A model generated the notes under the pieces. The model was not told the DNA's origin and ran no database searches. It saw only the letters and a list, made by a program, of their open reading frames with translations. The position numbers and the translations under genes are program-made. Below, piece by piece: positions 34,901 to 46,900 of a DNA stretch of 64,000 nt; the first letter of the stretch is position 1; every line of letters starts with the position of its first letter. Origin of the DNA: Microvelia longipes (Eukaryota; Arthropoda; Insecta; Hemiptera; Veliidae); NCBI GenBank assembly GCA_018340805.1, contig JACMZG010001863.1:24048110-24112109 (forward strand). Reading direction: 5' to 3'.

Positions 34901-37900
34901 TAAATCAGAGTTTGTTAACTATGGTTGCCAACAGAAAATGTGTTGTTGGAAGCAATTTTCTTTTAAAATGGATTCTAAAACCCGACTGGTGAATTTCCGG
35001 ACTGGAGAATGATTTAAAAATCCTAAAACTTTTTAAAACTGCTTTCATAGAGGCATTTTTGTTAAGGGATATGCACCTAAAATAATTAAAAAAGAGAAAA
35101 AATTACCTTAGGGTAGATTGCCTAGAGTCTACATGATTAGTCTGCCACGTCTGGGAATCCCAAGTCTTATGCCTTGTAGGTCTAGAACGCCTTGTATTAG
35201 CTATTTGTGTACTATTTGTTATACTATCAGTTGTTTCACTATTTGTACTAGGTGTTGTAGAAGTAGTAGTGGTTGTTGCATTATTACCAGATTCACTAGG
35301 TATATCTATAAGAAGCTGCTCTAAAAGGCTTTTATTATTATTACCACTCCGCCTTCCACTGTTATTACTATTGAAATCCTCTTCCACTTCTGAAAGTAAA
35401 AAACAAAAAAAAAATGATTATCTTGTGATAAGCAATACTATGCAAGATGGTTTTAGATTGCCCGAGAGCCTCTGAAAGCTATCATGGAAGCTCTGGTTGT
35501 GTGATCCAAGGCACTTAGCTTTGTACCCTCATATAACACAATGACTGCCTTGGCTGTGGTTTGAATCCAAACAAAGACAGTATTTACTTAACTTCCTTTG
35601 AGGTAAATAGGGTACTACATCTGTAAGGAAGTAAGCAATAAAAGAAAGTGTACTTGGAATGGTTAAAACAAATTATTTCCTCTGCCGCTTGGATCTTAAT
35701 ATTACTAACTAAAAAATATTTACTAAAAATATCCCATGAATATCAGATGGTAAATACCAAACAATACAAATAATAATAACAATAAAAATAGATATTCTGC
35801 GGTAAACCCTGATCTTAGGTCATCAAAACATCAACAAGATTTAAAAATATTACCAAATAACTTGCTTAGAATGTTTTACAAATAAGAAACTCATCAATTG
35901 AATAGAAAGCATGTTCCAAAAGAAATTGTTTTAAATGTTGCTTAAATTTCTCAGCTGGGAGGGTTAATAATCTAGTTATTAGTTGACCATCAGTATAGTC
36001 TATGGACAGTCAGTGTAAGCTACTTTAGTTTATTAAATCATTAAGAACAAATTGAATAACCTAGTAAATTGTTTAAAAACGAGCTTGATAAATGCTCCAC
36101 AATTTTTAGCAAGAATGCATACAGTAGTATTTTTTTTTTTGGCTTGGCTTTTGATTCACCTGAAAATCTACCAGTTGGTTGGACTAAGGTGGTTGGCAAA
36201 AAGGAAGGAGTAAAGTTAGTGCTTGTAGCATCGTATTTGGGAAAGTTTCAATATTGTTGTCACCACATATCCACCCTCACAGAGAGATGAGAAGAAATAA
36301 TGAAGTCCCTAAGTTCCCGTAAAATTTATAAGAGAGCAATTCGGCAAAATAAACCCTGAGAGGTAATCCCTATAAAATTAACTGTTGAATTAAGAGACAG
36401 ACATGTACACCATGTAACGTAATTCCACTTGAGGTGAATTAAAAGACAAGCTATGAAAAAATATAATAATTATGTCATATTTAGCTTCTAAAACTTGTCT
36501 TTAAGCTATTCTAATCATAATCATTATTACAAATTCATAATCAAGAGTCATAATTTCAATACATACCAGGACTAGGTTGTGATTTAGAAAGATGGTCCTC
36601 ATCATCTCCTGATGTAGAACAAGGGGACAAACTTTCAGCTCCCCCTCGTCTTTCTAATTTCTCAGGATTTGAATAAGTATATAAAGCTGGAGTTAATCTA
36701 ACAGGCACTGGACTTTCACCCCCTCCAGACACCAAGTCTGAATCGCAAAAAATAATACATCAATTAAATTAATTTACCAAAAAAAAATGTTTGGATAAAT
36801 TCATTGATGGGCTCAATTAATTAATTTAAATTTTTGAACAAAATTCAGTCATTGATAGTAAGATGAGTTGTGGAGTTCCCAGACGAAATAGATTTGTCCA
36901 GAGGCTAGTGTCTGACTCCCAAATAGGAGAAAAAAGAAATGTCACTCCACTTAGTATATATTATTATTGACAGAGCCGACTTTCAAACTTAACAGTTCAT
37001 CATCAGTGCCGGTGAAAGCGAAGTAAAGAAGCTAGGAGACAGACGAAATAGATTTGTCCAGAGGCTGGTGTCTGACATAGCCTCTGGACTAGTGAGTCAG
37101 ACACCAGCCTCTGGACAAATCTATTTCCTCTGTCTCCTAGCTTATTTACTTCGTTTTCACCGGCACTGATGATAAACTGTTAAGTTTGAAAGTCGGCTCA
37201 GTCAATAAATATATAATAGTAGTAGTAAAGGTGGAGAAGATCCTAGATCTTAGCAATGTCTTGGGACGCTTTTTTTTTACTAAGTGGAGTGACATCTTTA
37301 TTTTTTCTCCTACAATTCAGTCAGTTACTAGAAACAAATGACTAAAAAAAGAGGAAATATTTACTATGTACACACAGGGGATCGTATCGCATTCTATTGA
37401 TCGAGTACAAAACAATGACAACCACCAAACCATCACATCATCAAGTTACATGGAAGTACAATACTATCTCAAAGCCACCAAAATACTGTGTCTTTTAGAG
37501 TGCACGTAAAACTCAGGTTATAAGGAAATTAAAAAACAAACAATTATTTCATCACATTTGATTTCTTTCCATAATAATGAAGTTACAATAAAAAAATAAT
37601 CAAAAATTGGAGTTAATTAAGTAAAATAATAATTAGTTAAAAAAGTCATACGTCAAATATGATCTCAAGGTTTTTACACCGTATTGGCAAACTGAACTGA
37701 TTCCATCTCCTTTTTCTAAGGAATTGAGATTCTTCTCATAGTTTATTATATATATGATGTAGGTAACTAGTGTACTGAATACAATTCACAGATTTGATGC
37801 GCTGTGTGTGCATAGTAAAAATACAGTTGAATAGAAACATGCATTATTATATTCAGACAAGAAGAGGCCATTAAAGCAAACTATTTGCCTCCCTTCCCTA

Positions 37901-40900
37901 TTACTATAATCATGCTGTGTCAGCCCACTAGGTTTAAATCAACTTGATCTAGAAATAGCTAGTTTAGCTTTTAATTCTGTTTTAATGAAGAACGGCTTAA
38001 AACACACATGACCTACCTCATAAGTTTAATTCTTTAGTATAAGCTCAGTAAATAAAGAACAAGAAATCATGAAAAAGTAGCATAAGATCTTCAAATGTTC
38101 AATTTATTTTGTAAATAACTAAAGACAGGTGTACCTGAAGGTTGATCATCTTTGGTAGATAGCTGAGATGCTTGAGACTGATCAGGTTTGGGAGACTCTA
38201 CACACGTAACACTAACAGATTTACAACCTGCACTACTTCCTGTTGTTCTTTGCGGACTCTCACCTGAAATAAATAAGTAAATTTGATTTTATACAGGAAG
38301 TTTTTCAAATTTTATTATTGTAAAGTCAGTTCAATTCAAATGTGATCACAAAAGCAGTTAATTCAGGTCAAGATGTAAATATCCAGTTTAAAGTACATAA
38401 ACAATTTGTCCACAAAGCATAAGTAGACACATTCAGCAAATCTTTCACTCAACATGGTAGTTAAATGGCAAATGACTTTAGTCACTTATTTGGCATGTTT
38501 ACAAAGCCTGGCAGTTTAGGGCACTCAGGTCAGAATGTTCATAGGTGAAGTAAAGGAGTAACAAAATGCTCCTCAGTGATGAGATACATTCCCCTAATTA
38601 TCACAAAGAGAATATATTTTTAATGCAATTCATCAGTTGTGGGTGATTACTTATGATAAAAGTATCAACTTAAAATAAATGACTTTATATTAGTCCATTA
38701 TTTAAATTAAATTGTGACAAGATTTCTACTAAAATTCTTAGTAGAAAGAAAATGGTAAATAATTTTTACTGTAAAAAAATAAATTTTCCTGCCCTACAAG
38801 TTTAACACAAAAATTAATTAGCAAGAGGTGAAGTGATAAAAAATGTTCCATCCCACCCTAATAAAAACCAGAAACAAAAAGACCATGGTTTTGTGGTACA
38901 TATGCCAATTAAAATAGATTATCATGTATTTATTTCATTTTAAGTAATGAATTAAATAATTTAACATTACTAAATGTTCAAGCTTTTGAGGAGGAATAGG
39001 TCCTAATTAATAAAAAAAATAACTAATTTTGCCTATTAAAATAGGCAAATTCCTCCTCAAAAGCTTGAATATTTAAAATAAAGGTCCCTATAAAATGTTT
39101 TGTCATTACTAAATGTAATTAATAAATAAGAAGTATAATGCCAGTAAAAAGTAAAATTTAATAAAATTGCATAAAGTGAACAGATATAAATATAAATATA
39201 AGAGAGATAAAATATATTGTATTGTAAAATAAATAAATAAATAAAAATAAAAGAAAAATGAATAAGTGAAAATATGTAATGTATGTGTTGAATGAGAAAG
39301 AGAATGATATGAACTAACCTTGATTAGGAGATTTCTCAGAGAGAGCATCCATGGACTCAATGCCAGAATCATCCCCCTCATTGTTCCTCTTGGCTGGATC
39401 TGTTTGATTTTTTTGACTTGGTACTGTCGTTATTGATGGGGCTTCACTCGAAGGAGGCGACCCACCAGTATTTACACACATATTCACAACAACCTGCTGT
39501 AAGACAAAATAATAAGAATAATATAGTAATAGGGCGGAAGCAATGTTAAGCAAATAGACTTTCTTAACAGAAGAAAAACTATTGGAAATAAATATAATAA
39601 AATGACAATTAGATTCTAGCTGCATAACTGAATAATAATGGGAGCCATTTAAGGTGGCATCATGGCAGAGAGTAGGCTGTTGTTTGTTGAGTAGGTGCTT
39701 CTAGGATTTAAGTTATTGGATTAGAAGGTAGCGGTGTTGAATGCTAATGGTTTCAAACCTTTGCATGTTTGAATGCTTCTAGATAATTTCTTAGCTTGAT
39801 TCACCAGGATTAATTGAAAGAATATGACCCTCGACATAAATGTCAAGTATACACTTTAATCTACTCCTTGCATTGTAAGTTTTATATAGACACGTACAGT
39901 AAATGCTGCTTCCCTCTCTAGGGATTGTAAGAAGCAGCTTATCGTATAAGTAGACAAAAATTCAGATTGATGTTGACATTGGTTACACGGGGAATCAAAG
40001 CAGAGATGGTGCAAAAATCTTAACTGTTTAACAAACTGCACTATCTTAATATTTAAAAATTATATTAACTGCTTAATAAACTAATACAATCAACTATGTA
40101 AAAACTTGTATTAACAGTATCTATTATCTGTTTGTATTAGTTCACTAGTCTTCAATAAAATTAAACGATGTTTTATATTCATTTTAGATGTTAAGACTGG
40201 TATGAGTGTGTTTGTACGTGTCATGATAACTGCTGAAAATTAACCGATTTTAATGAAGCTTAGTATACACGTGGTAATAATGAGTCTTCAGAGCTGTATA
40301 GATTTTGGGTTAAAGAGAGACCAATATTTTTAAAATGATGGCCAATATGGCGGACCGAAAAAATTCGCGGTTGAGTGAAAAAATTGTGTTGCTTCTTGTT
40401 GTAAAGCTCATGTAGAGTAGATAAAAAAATATATGCAACTTGAATAAAATTATCAAAGTAACTGATTATTTCTTAATAACTGCCAAAAGAAAGGACAAAT
40501 TGTTATTAGATTCTGATGCAACACATAACTAGTATATTTGTTACTAGTACATTAGTATACATAACTAGTACATTAGTATGTAACAAGGTTGGAAGATTTC
40601 AGCTCTTGTATTATCTACTTTGGGTCTCAAGAGCCAACATTTTAGTCATCTCCTTTTACTAAATTAGTTTATCAACCTTGGCCTTGGGAGCTAATGAAGT
40701 TTCCTCCTTCAGCTTTGCCTGAGACGGAAACTCAAATTTGAGCTATGAAACTTTTTTCTATTCATTGCATAATAATTAAAATAGTTTAAAAAAATCAATG
40801 TAGTCTATAAATACCTTAGCTCCTTCACTAGGTTCAGAAACAACAGGAGGTACAGTTGTTTTCCCAAAAACACAGTTAACTTTCGGCCTAAACTCTTCAT

Positions 40901-43900
40901 TTGTATTGCCACTAACCCCGGGTACACTATTACTACGCTGTTTTAGAGCTGAATTAACAAATACACTTGAATTAGCTACTGTAGAGTCGGCAGAGTCTCG
41001 CCTATGTATTGCTTTATTTACAGCTGACATCATTCGAACTTCTTTACTATTTGTTTTTACAACTGATTTTAATAACGAACCACTACCTTTCTTTGTACCC
41101 TTCTTACTACCAGTATATTCCAACCTAAAGAAAACAAGAAAAAATAGTTAACATTTAATTATTGAATGTCAACAAATAAAGCTAACCAAGTAGCTAACTA
41201 TTTCCAGCTTACTGAATTTCATCCTTTTTATTTCTTCTTTATTAGCATCTGATAGTAAATTTAGACAAACTGCTATTAAAAAACCGAAGAAAAATTGTAG
41301 TAGGGAAGAAGCAGAAGTAATTAATCATTACTATCCCCACTGACAAATAGTAGTCAAAGAGGCATAAAGATGGGTGATATTTATCTAAAATCTACGTTCT
41401 TGCAAGCAACACACACTAGTGATGGTGCCATATATTTTTAGCTAATTAATAACTAGTTTAGCTAAATACATAATGCCATTTAATAACAAAAATAATTAAA
41501 AACAACACTCCAGAAGCACTTGCAGGTAAAGGATTAGTTTTGATTATTCCACAGCTCACCAATAGTTTTATTGGTCCTATAGAATAGGGCTACGAGAGAG
41601 GGCACTATTAAGTAATATAATTTGTTCTTCTTGATAATTTATTACAAAAATAACCTTAATCTTTTAATTATTTTAATTTAAAATAAACAGATTATGTATT
41701 ATAGTTGAAGGATTGACTTACCTAGGATACATTTTCTTTTTAGATTCCCTTCTTTTTAACCTAGATTCATCTAAGAGTTTATGAGTGGTATGAGGTACAA
41801 CAGAACGAAGTATTGATGCAACCTCTGCTTCTGATGGATAATTCCTAACAGGTACGATCTCACCAGATAGTTCAGGATCATTCCTAGGGCTAGCCGGAGA
41901 GGGAGATCTGGGTACTTCAGTTCGATCAGGTGATCTTTCAGGTGACAGAGGCATTACAGTAATAGGCTGATTAACAACCAGCTTACTGGATTTCATCCTT
42001 TTTATTTCTCCACTAACTTTTCTTGCTGTAAAAAGAAAAATACAAATTTTAAATACAAATTACTGATCAAAGTTGCCATTAATGGGTAAGACACAATTTT
42101 AAGCTAAATCAAAAGTTTCATAACATTATTTTTCAAAAGAGATAATAAAATTAATTAAGAAAATAAACAAACCTTTCTTAGTGTCTCTTTTCTTATCTTT
42201 CTTTACAACAGCAGCATTTCTCCCTCGTAATGAGATATGGAGTGGAGGCACACGTGGCACTTCAACACCATCTTAAAAAAAATATTAAATTATTATTATT
42301 TTAAGATAATTTTTTAGTTTTAATGGAAAAATAAATAAAAATAGTGCATACATATTAAAAAAAAAGCAATCAAAGAATAAGCCACCATTGATAATTGCTG
42401 TTGGATATCAATATCCCTGGACCGGTTTTTGGCATAACACCATCATCAGCAGGCGGGGCAACACTCGAACTCTTAACTAATGAAGTTATATCAGTGAATA
42501 AATTCTAGTCTCAATAAGCACAACGTGCCCTCTGAAGATCGACGGTAGCTGATTCTTCGAATGCTTCTTCAACTTGCGGTAAATACAACCTTTTAATTAA
42601 AAGCAAAAAATGTTACTTAAGTGATTTTAACTGGATGATATTACACAGATCTTAATAAAACAATTCAAAATAGTAAAAAATGCTCACTATTAGTAAGAGT
42701 AGAATTAATTTGAGGCACAGTTGGTTGAAGTTGATTATTAATAATTCCTCCTGTTGGAGATATATGACTACTTTCATGACTTCTCTTTACATACATCTCA
42801 ACCTAAAACAAACAATACATAAATTGTCAAACATAAGACAAATTGATCTTGGGTACATTACCAACAAAAACCCTTATAAAGTTATGATAATTAAGACTAA
42901 AATTTAGTGGTAATAATAATAATAATTCTTTATTTGTTTAGACAAGTTAGTCTCTACATAGGAGTGGTGATACAGATATATGAAATTAAAGTACATCTTT
43001 AGCTTAAAGGAGGTAGTGGTTGAGTGTAATATTAATATTTAATATAGTGGTATTAATAGTAATATATAATATTTAGTGGTAATGACTGATTTGACATTTC
43101 ATATAAGTGGAGGGACTATTTTTTTCAATTCCTTTTAAGCCTAAAATAGTTCAATCCATTATGGTTAATCAAAAATGGTTCAAGATGTAATCCTGGGATA
43201 TTTGACCAAAAGGTTTCAGTTTAAGGTGGAACCAAAAATAATCTTTTTATTATCTTTTTTGGCAAACTGGATTATTTTTGGTCCAACCAAACTAGTTTGG
43301 TGGATAGTGAGTCCAACCCCTAGGATAGACTAAAGCTGAAACAAAATAGTCAAGGCATTTAACCCTAGTTTGACTATGTTAATAATCAGTTATGTTAACT
43401 TATATTTAACTAGTTTTAATAAACTCAAGACTCAAGTAAATTAGAATAGTTAATTACCTTATATCCAGGGGAAGAATGAGTCTCTTGAAGAGGAGAGGGA
43501 TTAGAAGAAAGATTGTCAGATGAAACTACAGTACCAACACTAACCACAGCTTCCTTATCCAACTTTAACCTACATAAACAAATGTTATAAAAAAAAACAT
43601 ATTACTCTCATGCCAAATAAAAATTAAATGATTAAAATTTGTAAAACAAAGTCCATCATACAATATGCACATTTTTTACGAAAACCCCGTTAATTAAATA
43701 AATATTAATAATTCTATCATTTTTGTTAGATCACCACTAAGAAAATATTTTAAACAGTGAGCCTTTTTTAATAAATAAATTTCTAAAAAAAATTATTTAT
43801 TAAAATTGGCTGTTAGGTTGAATAGTAACTTATAAGTGCACGGAATACAAAATAAATAAAATTGTGATTGATTAGTTCTCTATCCAACAAATACATAACA

Positions 43901-46900
43901 GCCATATACAGTAAAACTTGGGTTTGCTAAAATTTCAATTTTTATTTGGTAAGTACATTTAAAGTGCTGATATAAAATTAAAATAAATGTAATTAATTAA
44001 TATAAAAGGCTATTAAATTAGGAAGATGGTCATATAAAAATAAAATATTTTTGAAATGTAATTAATATAATATTTTTTAAAATAGAGCTTTTATTCTAAA
44101 TAATTCCCTTATATGGACATGAACAATTCTGGAGCAGTGATCCGCATGACAGGCAAATTCCCTTTGGGATGCGTGATTCCATGCTTAAGATTCAGGTTTA
44201 TGCTTTATTTAAGTAGTTTCTCAATTATGAAGCACTACTTATAACTAATTTTTTGTGTATTTTTCAAAGGAAATGCGCACAATTATTCTGTTGACTTAAC
44301 AAAACTATACCTCTAAAATTGACAGTGGATACCATTAGTAGCACTAATTCAACACTCAGTTGGGTTTTAAATTAGTTTCTTTAATGTTTTTAGGGCATTT
44401 CCTTTGAAAAATACAAATAAATGAGCTACCAGTAGGGCTTGATAATTGAGTAACTGCTTAAATTATAAAGGATAAACCAGAAACTAAAGTAAAAAATGGA
44501 TTGTTAAGCACGGAAACATGTATTCCAAAGGAAATCCGCCTGACAAGCAAACCAACGCACTAGAATTATTTTGTAGTTATAAACTTATATAATGTAAAAA
44601 AAACAATAAAAGATTATCGTTCTTACAAGGATTCAAAGCCAGGTACCTTGACTTTGTGTGCTCATTCACAGACCCAAAAAATATAGAAACCAACAGATAT
44701 TTATAGACACTTATATTTTTAGAAAGCTTAAATGTATTTTATTCATTGAGACCAAAACATCATAACACTATTCTGTTTTATTGTAAATCTGTAGTTTAAA
44801 CTGTTTAAACATAAAGGATTTAATAAAATCATTAGTTCCTTTAGTCACAGGTCTTATATTAAATCGTGTAAAAAACACAGCATCAAAACATACCTAAGTT
44901 TAATTTTTTCTTCTTTAGGTTGTTGAGGAAAAACATCAACAGGTATAGAAGATGGCTCCAGGACAGAGGGTGGTGCAGAAGTGGGCAAATTACAAATACT
45001 ATCATTTGTTGATATAGGAGCAGAGTTTAACACTGCAGTACAAGTCAAAGGAGTGGTGGTATTGGTTGATATTTCTGAATCCTTGTCTAATGATAAATCA
45101 TCATCAAGGATAGCTTCTGTCTTCTCTTCTTCTTCATCCTCACTTGACATTGGTTCTAAAACCTGATTACAAAAAAAAAATTATAAAAATCAATAGAACA
45201 GTTTATCAAATTAAAAGTATCCTTACATTATTAATTCTTAAACGCTCATCTAAAAAACACCCTTCATTAATCTTCATACATCAATTTGCAAAAAGGTTTA
45301 AAATAAAACTTTTTCGCAACAAATTAATTAAGGTTTATAAAAATTCAAAATAAGGAAATGAGAAGTGCTTATTCAAACAATTGCACAAAAGATAATCACT
45401 CTTCAATTCCAGTAAAGCATATTTTGAACAAATTAGTCTTGCATATTGCTGTCGTAAACTAACAAAATTCTCATATTCATACATTTAATTATCAACTGAT
45501 GTAAACAAACAATCACAGTTTTTGACTGTTTCTAAGCTGAAATTCACTCAGAAAACTACCAATACAACAAACTGTTAGAGGACAAACATGTAGCTGTAAA
45601 GCATCCATAGTTCCTTTAGAAATTACCTTATAGCCATTACTGAATAGAAGAATAATAATCACAATTCCTGCTTCAACATGACAATTTAATTCAGAGGATT
45701 TGGGGTTCATCAGCGATAACCCCTGTAGGAACCAACCAAATGGATGAAGCAACCATGATGCTCAAAATATTGTCTAAAGTTGGCAATAATTTATTAGAAC
45801 AAATCTTATATAAACCACGAGCATAAACTTGGAATGGAAACCCTAGACTCCCATTGTCAGTATTAATACCGATACTTTAATGACGTCCACCCAGTTCATC
45901 ATTGTCCAACAATGAGAATGTTTCCCTCTAAATAACTTTAATAATATCAGCTAAATGTCAAATTATTACTACAAGCTCATGATATAAACCTGCAGCAAGC
46001 AATCTATTAAGAATCATAAAAGATTTTAGGATGTGATACTTATATATGAATTCAATAATGTGTTTCTTACCCCTGTTAAAGGATTAATAAGATATTGTCT
46101 CTTAGAAGTAGTGCTGCTAGAAGATTCTTGGTGATTTTCTTGTGGTTTCTTTTCTTCAATAACAGGAGCTGTTGTAGTAGGTGGTATATCTCGAGTTGGT
46201 TGAGGTAATTCTTCTTTGACCCTACCAGGATATGGGGGAGGTAAGCGTCGAAACGCTCCTGATCCAAAATTGGTACTTGCAGCTACAGGGGAAAACGCTG
46301 AAGTTTCTTCCTTTACCCGTACAGGAGGAGCAGGTGAGGGAGGAGGTGCTAAATTAGTAGAGGTTATACTATTAGTAGACGATGATGAGCTGTCTTGTAG
46401 TAGATTGACTAGTAAGGGACTAACCACCTGACCTTCCACCTTACTAGGATACGGAGGAGGAGGATACCCACTAACCACCTGCAATCAAACAAATAAATTA
46501 ATTAGAAACTCTTCGGCTTTAAATGATATAAACCTATTATTAATGATTGGGGTTGGAGTAGAGGAAAGACCCCATTTGCAGTGTGACTGGAAGTCTATTG
46601 TACAATCCCCTCAATTGGTCCAGGTCAGAATAATCCTTTTCCCGAACTAGGTCTAAGATCTTTTTGACCAGTGATTCATTGGTAGAGTCAAGCTTAGAGA
46701 AAGTGCTGCTACCAAAGTTGGAGAACCTTTGAACAGCAATGGCTTCACAGAAGCATGTAAGAGGCAGTTTATAAACCTAAATAAATATAATTTTTTTTTA
46801 CTATTCCTCATTTCTACTATAGGTCTATAGGAAAAGTAATGTGGTTGCTTAACAAATTGGAAATTGAGATTTCACCTAAATTATCGCTATCAGGTGTTTT

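Larger units (their letters stand above)
36881..37305. repeat. Complex inverted repeat with two hammerhead-like motifs
   Basis: The block AGACGAAATAGATTTGTCCA, continuing to GTGTCTGAC, occurs at 36881-36916 and 37041-37076, and inverted at about 37098-37134. Around it, long arms (about 36935-37076 and 37098-37305) are inverted copies ending in ACTAAGTGGAGTGACAT-like sequence. Each arm contains one hammerhead-like motif. It sits in the NCOA6 intron between exons 12 and 13 and probably derives from a Penelope-like element. Confidence 0.7.

Noticed and set aside
39109..39381. Separate 90-aa hydrophobic protein
   Set aside because: Its first part overlaps NCOA6 exon 11 in another frame, and the rest is low-complexity AT-rich intron giving Phe/Tyr/Leu runs by composition.
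45513..45752. 79-aa minus-strand ORF as a nested gene
   Set aside because: No family resemblance, no splice or promoter context, and it lies in repeat-rich intron DNA. The evidence was insufficient.
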